From Moringa oleifera (Eukaryota > Streptophyta > Magnoliopsida > Brassicales > Moringaceae): 64,000 nt of DNA. Positions 28,038-39,990 of this stretch are shown here, piece after piece; within the stretch, counting starts at the first letter, position 1, and every line of letters starts with the position of its first letter. The stretch spans positions 4,520,001-4,584,000 of the forward strand of contig JAJFZO010000230.1 in the NCBI GenBank assembly GCA_021397835.1. Reading direction: 5' to 3'. The translations under genes were made by a program, and so were the position numbers. The notes under the pieces are model-generated. The model was not told the origin of the DNA, did no database searches, and saw only the letters and a program-made list of their open reading frames with translations.

Positions 28038-30429
28038 ATGGAGCTGAGCGTCTTGCTGATAATCGTGCTGCTGGTAGCCTTGTTCGTGTTATCGTGTTTC
28101 TTCTTGCCGCAGACATGGACTTCACCAAAGGCCATGGAGGAAATTCCAGGCCGCCTGGGTTGGCCTGTGATAGGGGAAAGCTTATCGTTTATATCCGAGT
28201 TTTCCAGTCCATCTGGAATATACAGCTTCATGAGGAACAGGCAGCAGAAGTAATCAATTAGACTTAACATCTGATACCAATATTTTTCAGGAGATCTGTT
28301 TTCATGATCCCTTAGTTTCCTCTGACATTTTTTATTTTTAAGGTACGGCAAAGTCTTCAAAACTCTTGTATTGGGGAGATTTACTGTATTCATGACTGGG
28401 AGAGAAGCAGGCAAAATCTTGTTAACAGGCAAAGATGGAATGGTGAGCCTGAACCTCTTCTACACAGGAAAACAGGTGCTGGGTCCAACCAGCTTGCTCC
28501 AGACGACTGGAGAAGCACACAAGCGGCTCAGACGACTGATAGCTGAGCCCCTCTCCGTTGATGGCCTGAGAAAACACTTCCAGTTTATCAACACACTAGC
28601 AATGGAAACGCTAGATCAATGGTCTGGACGTGAAGTTTTGGTCCTTGAAGAAGCTTCCACGGTACTCAAGCATTCTATCAGTTAAAAAAGATCTTATTTT
28701 GTAGTGTTGTTTAGATATTTGGAGATGTAAGTGAAAGTTTTTGAAATTTGCAGTTCACTCTGAAAGTGATAGGCAACATGATAATGAGCCTAGAACCCAC
28801 TGGGGAGGAGCAAGAAAAGTTTCGCTCCAATTTCAAAATCATTTCTTCATCGTTTGCCTCTTTGCCTTTCAAAATCCCTGGAACAGCCTTTTATCGTGGT
28901 CTTAAGGTAATCTTTTCCTCGTAATTAGATGGTTTTTACTTCCTTCAACCTAAGAAATGGTGTTCATGGCTCTGATATTATGTTCCATCTGATCAGGCCA
29001 GGGACAGGATGTATGCCATGTTAGATTCTACAATATCCAGGAGGAGAAATGGTGAACGCTCACGACAGGATTTCCTGGAATCCCTGATAATGAAACACAG
29101 CAAAATGAGCAACGCAGAAGATGAAGATAAGCTCACTGATGAGCAGCTGAAGGACAACATATTGACTTTGCTGATTGCAGGCCATGACACCACAACTGCA
29201 GCTCTTACATGGCTCATCAAATTCCTCGAAGAAAATCCGTCAGTCTTAGAAAAACTCCGGGTATCGATTCTTCTGGGACTCTACAGAAACTTCAATTCTG
29301 TTTGTTAATTACTTTAAAGTAGAAACCATGGATTCTTTCCAGGCGGAACACCAGGAAATTCAAGCAAACAGGAAGGATGGAGGAAGCCTCACCTGGTCTG
29401 AAGTTAATAACATGCCGTATACTGCCAAAGTAAGCAGCAGATTGATTAATAATTTTTAATTTCATAAATAGTTCATCTAGTGAAAGTAGTGATACTTCGG
29501 CCATATAAAACAACTCAGGTGATCAATGAAACTCTTCGAATAGCAACTATATTACCTTGGTTTTCCAGAAAAGCTGCTGGGGACTTTGAGATCAACGGTA
29601 TGTTCCTGGAAACTAGAAGGCAATGTTGATTTTTTCTGCAGAAAAATGACCATTTGATATTAAATCAAAATTTTAACATCACAGGATATAAAATCAAGAA
29701 AGGCTGGTCAATCAACTTGGATGTTGTTTCCATACACCATGACCCAGAAGTTTTTGTAGACCCAGAAAAGTTTGATCCCTCCAGATTCGATGCAAGTTCT
29801 CTCCATTTTAGCAGATGTTTCTCTTGCATGCAGTGGCACACATTTGGAAATAATGTCTTGCTCCATTGCTGCAGGCACCAATAAAGGCTTTCAGCTTCCT
29901 TGGATTTGGCAGTGGACCTCGTATGTGTCCTGGAATCAACCTGGCCAAACTGGAAATCTCCATTTTCATTCATCACTTGGTCTGCAGATACAAGTAAGAT
30001 GAGAAATAAGAAATTTAAAATCTTAGGTTGACAAGCTGAGGCCATATAAAAGGAAATTTACTTCTAGGAAGTAAGAAAACAATTGGAAACCAAATCATTT
30101 AGAATATGATTTAATTAATAACAAATGTCGCATGGTTTAAAAAAAAAAATCATTCTGCAATTAAAATATAAGATGTTAAACTTTTTACACAATTGCAAAA
30201 ATGCTATAAAATTACCAAGTTTTATGGTATAAATATTTACACATTAGTTGAAACGAAGAGAACATCATCATTTGAATAAAATCTGGCACTATAACTACTT
30301 GATCAAATTAATTTCCTGCATTGTGATATTTGTCACAGGTGGAGACCTCTGGAGAGGGATGACTCTGTCCACCCGACACTGGTGAGGATGCCAAGAAGCA
30401 ACTATCCCATTGTGGTTGAGCCTCTGTAG
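28038..30429 (+). CDS. Cytochrome P450, CYP85 clan, CYP722-like
   Basis: Nine exons (28038-28249, 28343-28661, 28754-28906, 28997-29260, 29343-29429, 29519-29597, 29685-29791, 29875-29993, 30339-30429) encode 476 residues. An N-terminal ER anchor (LLIIVLLVALFVLSCFFL) and a PGRLGWPVIGES hinge are followed by the I-helix oxygen-activation motif AGHDTT (289-294), the K-helix ETLR (349-352), FDPSRFD and the heme loop FGSGPRMCPG with Cys425 as iron ligand. All catalytic motifs are intact. The many-intron structure and the overall sequence place it in the CYP85 clan, which works on steroids, triterpenoids, abscisic acid and strigolactone precursors. CYP722 is my best family guess; CYP733 or a CYP707 relative is possible. 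Intron 7 must use a GC donor (gcaagt) to keep frame. The gene is tail to tail with serine decarboxylase. Confidence 0.9.
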
Positions 30430-31303
30430 ACAGATTTTCCGAGTGGAAGTCCCAATTCAAGAGACAAGATGAAGTGATAAGGCTACAAAAACTGAAGCTT
30501 AGAGAAGATTTTTCTCGTGCTAAAAATTTTAAATATGTAGAAGCAAAAACTGAAAAACTAGTTTTGACTGGCGATTCATGTGTAGCAAAAGCCCAAGAAG
30601 TAAATTCAAAAGTTCAGTCCTAAACTAAGTTGAAGCAAATTTGCAGCAAACATTTTGCAGAAGAGATTATGACATTTCAAGAGGCCAGTAGGCTGATCAC
30701 TCCAGAATACGTAGTTTATATTCTTGTGCAAAAGACTCTCTTTTGGCAGCATCATCACTATCTCACTCTTTGTGTTGCAGCAACTGACCAAGACAGCTCC
30801 GGTTAACATAAGCCACGTTCTCCCCTCGTTGCTTCAGCTCCTTTGGTTTCTCATGCTGCTGCACCAGTGTTATTCCTAACTATTTTACAAACTGTCTGGG
30901 ATTTTCTAGTTACTTTTACATGATGTGCTCTCCTCCCTCACAGACTGCAAAATTTAACCTGGCTACAACACTATCTGCCGCACTTGTGAGCTTCAAGGGT
31001 CTGCAACTGAATACAGTAGCTTCCTTTCTCAAAAGAGAACTTATTTTCAGTCCCTTAATTTCTTCAATGAAATGATGAGCTTAAAATATTTTGTAGACCA
31101 AGTCCACATGCTAGAATCCTGGGCCCTCATGAAACAAAGAAAAATTATATGCTAACCATAATCTGGTCCTCCGAGACAGTACCTCATGATTACACTAAAC
31201 CATTTTATTACACAGGAAACCTGCTGAACAAGTCTAAATTCTACCAAAACTGGCATGTTTTATTGCAAATAGAATGCAGAACCAATTGCACAATTATGAG
31301 AAT
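30430..31303. other. Tail-to-tail spacer with both 3' UTRs
   Basis: This 874-bp spacer lies between the convergent P450 (+) and serine decarboxylase (-) genes. On the minus strand AATAAA occurs at 31259-31264 and 31204-31209, 40-100 bases after the decarboxylase stop. No separate gene is seen. Confidence 0.55.
31259..31264 (-). terminator. Poly(A) signal AATAAA of the serine decarboxylase gene
   Basis: AATAAA on the minus strand, 40 bases past the stop; a second AATAAA at 31204-31209 gives an alternative site. Confidence 0.45.
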
Positions 31304-34300
31304 TCATCCCTTATGCACCACACAAAGACAATTCTCACTCCCTACATCTGCAGAAACACAAGGAGGCTGAGCTCTTCCATCTTGATACCAAGTTGCACGA
31401 TTTTCGACTAATTCTTTTAAGAAATCATCCAGCTTGTCAACAGTGACATTGGGCATCACCACAACATGTGCGATATTTCCTTGGCAAGCAAGCTGCCATC
31501 TACGAACAAACTCCTCATCTTGAGGTCGCTCAAAAACCACTGTGCTGCTCAATTCATTCAACATAGCACTGATCCCAGCTTCGCGCAGACGGTCCTTCAA
31601 GTAGTGAGCATTTCTAAGACATTTCTGGACTTCTTTCTGAAACCCTTTGTAACCTTTTCTGTTGAGTGTGTACCAGAGGAAAATAGGAGCATGGCCATTA
31701 CGGCTTCCCATGATTGTGGCATCCCTTGAAGCAAGGTACTCAACATTTTTGGAGAGGGCATTGACGTGCTCCAATCTTGTTATCTGAACACCACAAGGCA
31801 TCGGACATCCCACAAACTTGTGGCCAGAGACACTCACACTTCCAATTGGCTTCTTGAAAGAAACCTTTGGTGCCTGTTTTATCACCAAGAGCAATGACCT
31901 TAGGGACTACACAACATCCAAAATAGAGGGAAGGTCATACATAGTAAAAGATAATTTCACAAGCTTCTTATCTAAGGCACCAAAAGAAATAACAGGAAGC
32001 AACCGAACAGAGAGATGTAAAGCTCTAAATTCAAAAGCATGAGACAGAAATTATTCCCCAAGTGCAACAGATCCATACTTCTCTGTAACAACACAAACAT
32101 GAAAAGGACTTCAAGTTAAACACATCATTTGTTAGAAGGTCAAATAAATCACTAAAACTGCACAAAGGTGGTAAATGAACAGCCATCCAATCTCATTTGA
32201 TATTGGAACTAAATAACAAAATCAACAGGTATGACCACTGCAGCATGATACTAAAAGATGCACTGATGAGAACCAGTGATGACTGGCAAATAGGAAGACA
32301 CCACAGATTCCTTTAGTTGTGCTCTTAAATTGATGAATAAAGTCCAAATATGCCGGAAAAACCCAATATTTTTGGCTACTCTAGTTGATTAAAACATAGC
32401 TAAAGCAGCTCCCATTATAGTCCATAAACACTCCCAGAAAAGGGATAACACCAACAATTGGTGGAAGAATCGGTCTGTAAAAGACATGACAACTGAAAAA
32501 TGGGGGCAATCAAACATCTTCATGAGAAATCAAATCACCTCTAAAAGGAAGAGTTGAAAACAAAATGACTTACACGTTTGACAAAAGGCATCATCAGTCC
32601 AAACAAAGCTCCATCACAGTGAATGTAGAATCGATCATGTGAGAATCCACTTTCTTCAAGGGTTTGTATCACAAGATCAAGGTCATCAACGGCTCCCTTA
32701 ACAGTTGTTCCTGCAACATGAGTAATCAAACATCAAATTCCACAATCCATAAGTTCACATGATGTGCACCCAAAGGTCTTTTTTCTCTGTATCATGAGAA
32801 AAAAGGAGAGGAAGACCTATATTAACGTTGATGATGGCGGGTTTGTCTCTGTTAGCAAGTAGTTTCATTCTGAAATCAGCACAATCAATCTCTCCTGAGA
32901 CCAGAGTGTCAACCTTCACACACTCCATTCGGTACATACGTGCTGCTTTAAAGACCGAGTAATGAGACTCCCGTGATGCATATAAAATTCCATCTGGAAA
33001 TACTTCCCTCCTGCACAATTGAACAATAATTGCTTACTGCTACACACTTCCATGACAAGAAGATATGATATTACAATCCAAGAAAAGAAACAAAATTGAA
33101 TATCATCAAAACTTACCCAACTAAAAGCCCATGAAGATTGCCCTCTGTACCACAGTTTGTAATATATCCCCAGTAATCATTTTTCTCTATTTCCCAGAGG
33201 CGGGCAAACCAATCCAAGACACCAACTTCAAATTGTCTTGAATGCACACCATAGTTGCTCTCAATAAATGGATCGCCAAGGTTGTTGATGGAAAAATGCT
33301 GCAACTGACCAAGAGCACCATAATCGAAGTCTAGATTATAAGGATAGCCTGCATCATGCAATTACCATCAAGTAAGAATATAAAATTCATAAGTTTCCAA
33401 ATCAAACAAGTCCAATGTTAACATTCTAGTTATGTGAACTAAGTCCAAAAGGAAAATAAAAGTTAAAAACACAAATTTTGGTCCGTAAGACATGACAAAA
33501 AAGCATAATAAGATATTTGCCCTATAGCTACTCAATAGCTGCAAGCCAATATCATATCCAACCTGCGAGAAATATCCCCAGTTAATCAATGATGTGATGC
33601 CTTGCAAGGACACAAGTATCAACTTTTAGGTCAAGCTTCGGTATGGAATATTTTTTCAAATGAATTCTTCATCATTTTTTCTCAAAAAAAAAAAGAAAAA
33701 AGAAAAATGGAAATAGTTGCTTCCAGCATTTCTTGATCTTTTGCTTTCTCAGTTTCTCTCCCTTCATGATATTGGAGAATAGTAGAATGGATTCATGAGC
33801 ATAGACATACACATCATGAATATTTATGCTTTTTTCAAATCTCAGTAGCTCTCCCTTTTCATTCCAACAAACTCCCGCAAAGAAGACCAGAAAAGCAAAA
33901 ACTTACAGCCCATGCATTTAGAGGTTTTAGGTAACTAACAGCGCCTGTCAGGCACTGACAATTATCTGAACTGTCTCTGTAAGAGTACAACCCATTTTGT
34001 TGCAGTTTAACAGTGAGTAATTGTGGACATTTCCAAGTCTAGATTTTGTAAAGTATACTGTCGGTAAACCACAGTAAAACCAAACCATGTAATTGAAAGC
34101 CTTCAAGAAAATTCATTGCTACAAGCTAATGATCAGACTATAAGATAAATGCTTCAAGGCTGAAGAAAGCTATAGAAATCCAGGGTTTCACAAATTAACA
34201 AACAAGAAACACCAAAACCTCTTTCTTCATCTTGTCATAGACAAAAAGTTTGACCCCTACATTTATCAGTCATTCCTATTATTATTACAGAACTCAGACA

Positions 34301-35633
34301 CCAAATTGTCACTGAGCTTCAATGCCTCTATGGAAAACTCCTACGGTAAGTTGAAAATTTGAGCTCATCATTAAAATTTATCAAGCATAGGTCTATGGTA
34401 AGGCTGGCAACAAAAGCTAAGCAACAAAACTGGCATGTTTAATTTACCAACATACTATTGAAGTTTAGAATGGCATAACAGTTGTGCACTTGTCCTTACC
34501 CATGCCTGCATCCCGTGCTAGGTGATGCGTCCGAAGTTCAAAACACATGACAAGTAAAGAAAGACAGAGAGAGGATCGAAACTCCACATAAATACAGAAC
34601 AACAACCAAATCAAAAGATGACCAACAACTAACCGTGCATTTAGGAGCATGGAATTCAGCTTTAAGATTGAAGTTAAAAGAAACTGAAGTTGTTTTCTCA
34701 ACCACAAATGACAGGGTAATAAATTTCACCACAATGCCAATTCAATGCTAAAAAATCCACAACACCAAGCGCAATTAATTATAATGATAAACAAATGTTA
34801 ACAGCTCTCTCCATTCAGGAGATCACTATGATTCTCTGATTAGGGTTGCTTACTCTGCAATCAAAACTCCCTAGAATCCAAACAAAAATCTTCTCAACAT
34901 GTGAGAATAATATTTCTGAAACATTAGAATAACCACAATGATACAAGAACTAAAACCCCAGCAGATCTCTGCTCCAAGTCACCAGCCTTTAACATTTAGG
35001 CAAAACATTCAAGGCGCCAATGCTCTAAATGGCAACAAAATTTTTTAAAACTTAAAACAGTTTTATCATATAGCATCTAAAAGTTGCATTTGAGTGACCA
35101 ACTCTCTATTGACACTTCAGTTATGTTATTCTAAGAGCAATGAATTCAAACCCGAATTCAAACTTCTTTTTGCAAAAAACACTTCTTCTCTGTTTTCGAC
35201 AAACCAAATAGTCCTCTCTAAGCTAAGTTGATAAAAAAAGTAAGTAAATCGAGTTCTCAATTTTGAGAAGTGGTTTGAGCTAGCTTTTTCTCGTACCTAA
35301 ATGGTGCTTGGTCCGTTCAGTCAAGGTCTTCTTGTACCGAGCGAGGACACCAGCCATGTAAGCCTCCTTATCCCCAGTGAACTCGTCGTTTGCTTCGGGC
35401 TCCGTGACGGCTAGACACGTGGTATGGATGTTCTTGCCAAGCACGATCTCTCTGTTCCCGATATTTTGTTTCTTCTCCTCGCCTTCCACGGCTCCACCAT
35501 GCTCACCATTGGCCGCCACGATGGGAGGCAACGGCTCTGCCACCACAGCCATGGGATCAAAGTTCTCCGACAAGATCTCCACCGTCCCGTTCATCTTCAC
35601 CGCCACTGGCTCCACTTCTACTGCGCCAACCAT
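31304..35633 (-). CDS. SDC: Serine decarboxylase (PLP-dependent group II decarboxylase)
   Basis: Five exons (minus order 35633-35297, 33348-33117, 33010-32817, 32710-32574, 31873-31304), all GT-AG, encode 489 residues, close to the plant SDC length. The enzyme converts serine to ethanolamine and CO2, feeding choline and phosphatidylethanolamine synthesis. The first ~80 residues form the variable hydrophilic extension typical of plant SDCs. The catalytic part shows [20 protein letters not shown] (PLP phosphate contacts), the [15 protein letters not shown] block with its stacking His, IHCDGALFG with Asp287 facing the PLP ring nitrogen, and [14 protein letters not shown] with Lys319 as the Schiff-base lysine. 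All key residues are present. Older databases call such proteins histidine decarboxylase-like; the plant enzymes studied act on serine. Intron 1 is 1.9 kb. A 5' UTR intron is likely (35681-35820). Confidence 0.95.
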
Positions 35634-35680
35634 GATCTGTCCTTTTACCTTTCCACTACGGTGAACAAAGAAACCGAAAT

Positions 35681-35820
35681 CTGAAAGAAGAAAAAATGAA
35701 AATGAGAAGAATTTGACCTCAATTTGGTACGAATTTGTAACGATTGTAGATCTGAAAAAGGCGAGTTTTTAGACGTGAATGCGCTCGAAAGAGAGAGAAA
35801 AGAGAAGATAGAGAAAGTAC
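35681..35820 (-). other. Probable 5' UTR intron of the serine decarboxylase gene
   Basis: On the minus strand CAATCAG is followed by gtacttt at 35820, and ttttttcttctttcag ends at 35681, giving a 140-bp intron with a strong pyrimidine tract. The spliced leader would join about 130 bases of upstream exon to the 47 bases before the ATG. Confidence 0.5.
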
Positions 35821-35850
35821 CTGATTGGTGGAGAGGCGGTGGATTCGCTC

Positions 35851-35880
35851 AGAGAGAGAGAGAGAGAGAGAGGGAGAGAG
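35851..35880. repeat. GA/CT microsatellite in the SDC leader
   Basis: About 10 AG units, then agggagagag, between the TATA box and the putative 5' UTR intron. On the coding (minus) strand it is a CT-rich leader, a common plant core-promoter or 5' UTR feature. Confidence 0.8.
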
Positions 35881-35950
35881 GTGTCGTGAAGCGTGTGCAA
35901 CAATGTAAGGATGAGCGTGCAGAGGGAGACACGAAAAAGGTCCGCTCCCT

Positions 35951-35960
35951 CTATTTATAG
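35951..35960 (-). promoter_or_regulatory. TATA box of the serine decarboxylase gene
   Basis: The minus strand reads CTATAAATAG, a near-perfect plant TATA box, about 320 bases before the ATG and just before the CT-rich leader. Confidence 0.7.
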
Positions 35961-37282
35961 GCGCGAGCTTCCTCTGTCGTCCCTCCGATCACACGAAGAG
36001 CCTTGGCTGCTTTTTGAACAAACCAATTTCGTAGAAACGAACCATCATTCTGTAAATGGAAAAAAAGAAAGAACTTTCACTCCCGTTACAGTAAAAGGTC
36101 TGAATGCGAGTGTTTAATTTTTGTTAATTTGTAAAAATAAAAAATATATATTATTTATTATATCAATATAAATAAATAAATATTTGTTTAATAAAATCAT
36201 TACCCATTAAAAATTTCTCAAAATAATAATTTATTTATGCAATAATTTAATTATTTTTCAAACACATTTGCAATATTAATGTATACTTTATCAAGTATAT
36301 GATATCATACATTATATCAACATTTGGATATAATATCAGCTTTAAAAATAAAAAATTAAATATTGTCATGCTCAATGAATCAAATCATTTATTGTAAACA
36401 GAATATGTATATTTACAGTAAGAAAGAAAAAATACAATTACCTTAAAAACAATATCTTTTATGAATTATAATCTTTAGCCGCTTCAATTATTGTGAATGG
36501 CACCACTATCGAGTGATATTATTCAACATAATGAATAAAATTTTTTTGTTGCTGTTTATTGTTATTGAATCTATTAATAAAAAATTTTTAAAAAATATTT
36601 TTACTAATTCATTAAATTAATATAAAAAATTTAATTATTTATTTTATTAAATTGCTACTTATTATTATTTTATTACAAATTTAATATAATTTTAAATTAA
36701 TAACAAATATAAATTTCAATATAACATAATTTTTTATTTAAATAAATTGACAATAATGCCTATAGGAATTATTGTGTTGGATAAAACCTGCACGGCATCG
36801 CACCTTTCCCTTCGGCTCTCAAATGATTCAGAAAGAGGAACCTGTAATTATAAGCTCAGCTCATCCATCATTTCAGATCTGACCCTAAAAGGGCAAGAAA
36901 AATATCCTCCCTGACAAGCACAATATGTTTTAAGTGCCACGTGGCAAGAACAGAAGCAAAAAACCACGTTTTGATTTTATTTCCAGGGAGGCGGCGTCGT
37001 TTTGGGTTTGAGATGGGCCCACTAAGATAAGCTTCAAGGAGTCTGTGAAGATTCTTCAGGGGCCCACCAGGGGACAATTGAAGATTCGAGGGGGAAAAGA
37101 CATGAGTTGTTAATCCGACAAAGATAGAATCACGTGAATCTGGTCTTGGAGTTCGTGATCCCTAATGCCCATAAGAGGCCACGTGTTTTTTGTTCTCTTC
37201 TGTTCTTTTTTTATTTTTTGTTAAGCCTGGGCCGCTGTTCCTTGCCAATAATGTGAATGGCAAAGCTAAGTTGTGCTACTCA
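35961..37282. other. Upstream region of SDC, no gene seen
   Basis: A+T-rich from 36115 to 36760, then a less A+T-rich stretch to 37260 with three CACGTG cores (36938-36943, 37132-37137 and 37181-37186). No coding frame is recognised. Confidence 0.5.
36935..36946. promoter_or_regulatory. Perfect 12-bp G-box palindrome
   Basis: TGCCACGTGGCA is the ideal binding site for plant bZIP/bHLH G-box factors. Two further CACGTG cores lie within 250 bases. The nearest gene start on record is SDC, about 1 kb away, so a role there is only a guess. Confidence 0.4.
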
Positions 37283-38266
37283 GGCCGTCTCCAGCCAAAA
37301 CGGTAAAACGGTATTTTACCGTCACAATTTGATAAAACCATCTTCAATAAAATGGTAAATTAACCCTTTCAATTTAATTTAGTTACAGTGCTACATAAAT
37401 TTGATACAACACTATAACTGTATCAAAATTAGTGTATAATTTTAAAATAATTTTTTTTATAAATTACTTTAAGGTTTTGAATCAAAAATATTTTTAATCA
37501 ATAACTTAATAAATATATGATATTATTTAAAAAAATTATATCATTAAAAATATTTCATCAAGATCTTTAAAATAAGACTAATATTCAATATATAATTTTG
37601 TTTTATTTAAATTGTTATTAATAATAATTTATTTATTTAATAATAAAATTATATATATTATTAAAATTACTATTTAAAAATATATAAAAATTTAAAATAA
37701 TTTATGATTTATGATATAATTTAAATTTTTGCATGAACATGATAAAAATAAATTTTTTTCAATTGATAACACAGTACAACAAATATAACAACACATTAAC
37801 GATTATAACTTAAACTGAAATTGTAACATTAATTAAAATTAAAATACTTTAACAATAATAAACTAACCTGATAAATTATATATTATTATAAAAATATAAG
37901 TAACTCATAAAAATAATTAAGTTAAAATTATGGTAAAAATATTTTTATGAAATTTAATTGATAAATTATTAATTTTAAAATTACTAAAAATTATAACTTA
38001 TTATATAATATTAATTTTCTAAAATAATATAAATTAAAATTAAAATTTTAAATTATTTTAATTATTTTAATAATATTTATAAATTAATCAATATTTATAA
38101 ATATTTTTATTAATAATTATTATTTATATTATTAAAATAATATTATAACACCAGTTTAATATAAATAGATTGAAGATGAAAAAAATGTGGTGTTAAAATA
38201 TTTTAAAAAGATTCTTTTTTAACATCAAATTAGTATTAAATTTAGTGTATAGGGTTGGAGATTGCC
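37283..38266. mobile_element. MITE-like element (984 bp), Harbinger/Tourist type suspected
   Basis: The left end reads GGCCGTCTCCAGCC and the right end, on the other strand, GGCAATCTCCAACC (11 of 14 match). Both flanks carry TCA (37280-37282 and 38267-38269), a 3-bp target duplication. The interior is strongly A+T-rich with no ORF. GGC...TCTCCA-type ends with 3-bp duplications are typical of plant PIF/Harbinger MITEs. Confidence 0.6.
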
Positions 38267-38489
38267 TCAGGATTTTGAAACACGGAATCTAATAAGATAT
38301 TATAATAAATTGATTATATTCACTTTTAAGATAAAATTGTTATAAAAATTTAATATTTATTTTAGTTATTAATTGAATTTTTTATTTTAAAAAATAAATT
38401 AAATCTTAATTTACTAATTTAATGTAAATTAAATTATATTAAAATTTTTAAAAATTAAATGTATTCAAATTAAATGTGTCATCTAACAA

Positions 38490-38790
38490 ATTTCAATTTG
38501 AAATTTTTTATAAATATAATGAAATATTCAAACAACTGTCAAAAATTTTTATAATTTTTTAAATAACTATGTTATTTTTAGAAAATTTTGACATCATAAT
38601 TTTAAGATATATATTTTTTATAAATTAAAAAAATTATAAAATTTTTTTATAATGATAGTTTGAATATTTTTTTACATGTATAAAAATTTTTAAGTCAAAA
38701 TTTTTATAAAAAATTTTAATTTAAACATTTTTAATTTTAAAAATTTTTGACGATATTTATTTTAAACTAAATTGATAAATTTATGTTTTA
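38490..38790. repeat. A+T-rich dispersed repeat, copy 2 (divergent)
   Basis: Shares with 13150-13510 and 39620-39990 the ordered phrases ttttttataatgatagtttgaatattttttta, catgtataaaaatttttaa, and ttttaatttaaacatttttaat. It is the most diverged of the three. Confidence 0.5.
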
Positions 38791-39619
38791 TTTTTTATTT
38801 TTTAAATATAAAAGTTTGATTGTCAATATAAGTAAATATCAAAATTTTATGAGACATTTATCAAATTTTTAATAATAAATACAACTTATTTTTTTAATAT
38901 TTTGTCGTTCATCTTAAACATATTTTTGCAAGAAAATAATTTTTTTTAAAAATTATTTAATTTTAAATTATTTTTCATGTATAAATAAAAATTTCATATG
39001 AATTTAATCATTTCCTCTGTCACCTCTAGTGATTTGTAAAATTTTTATTTTTTAAATATATAAAATATTGTAATCAACATGATCTCGTTTTAATAATATC
39101 CATAAAAAAATTGTTTTTTTCTTTTTAATTAAAAAAATCTCAGCAATAGTATTTCCTTGGGACCAATGTAAAAGGTCACAACTGTAAAGAAAAGATGAAA
39201 AAAATATTACAAATCTAATTACAACACCAAATGTGGTGAGGAATGTTATAACACATGCAAATTATTGAGAGGAGAAGCATGTAAACCCTTAGGATTTTGT
39301 TCATTTATTTTTTATAAATTTTTATTTCTATTAAAAATTTAAACAAAACTCAAATTATATTAAATTTTTGTTTATAAATATTTATTATTCTAAAATTAAT
39401 TATGATTTAGTTTATTTTTGTGCTCAACACTTAAGTTGAAATTCAATATATCTATCCCTTTCATTATAATGTCAGTATCCTTGGGTCACATTAATATGGG
39501 ACAATACTATTATATTTTAGTTATTTTTTTATCAAATATTATTTTAAACTTTAAGTTTTGTACTCTTTCTTTTTAATCAAATAATAATTTTTGAAACGTC
39601 TTCAAATAAATTTTTTTAT
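38791..39619. other. A+T-rich intergenic stretch, nothing recognised
   Basis: Low-complexity A+T-rich DNA between two copies of the dispersed repeat, with no coding frame or RNA gene seen. Confidence 0.5.
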
Positions 39620-39990
39620 TAATTTTATCTAAATTAGATAATAGTAAAAATAATTATAAAAATTAATATTTTTTATTATTGAAATGATTAAAAAATGATG
39701 CAAATAGATTCTAATCTCTATTTTGGTTTCATCCCTAAAATTTGAATAATTTTTAACTAACGAATAATTTTTTAAAATTTTTAAATTTTTTATGATATAA
39801 TTTTTTTAAAAATATTTTTTCAGTATTCAAAAATATTTAAATTTTTTTGCGATGGTACCTGTAATATTTTTTTACATTTGTAAAAAAATTTAAATTAAAA
39901 TTTTTTGTAAAAAATCTTTAATTTAAATATTTTTTATTTTTAAATTATTTATAAAGTTTAACTTGATCACCATTAATAAATTAAAGCTTT
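39620..39990. repeat. A+T-rich dispersed repeat, copy 3
   Basis: Best match to copy 1 at 13150-13510, in the same orientation: a ttttatc.aa start, a gtgaaaa/gtaaaaa-taattataaaa segment, attttggtttcat.cct, then ttttttgcgatggtacctgtaata and gtaaaaaaatttaaattaaaa. Confidence 0.6.

Noticed and set aside
27962..28432. Minus-strand frame of 156 codons
   Set aside because: Antisense to P450 exons 1-2.
35377..35684. Plus-strand frames of 86-95 codons
   Set aside because: Antisense shadows of SDC exon 1.
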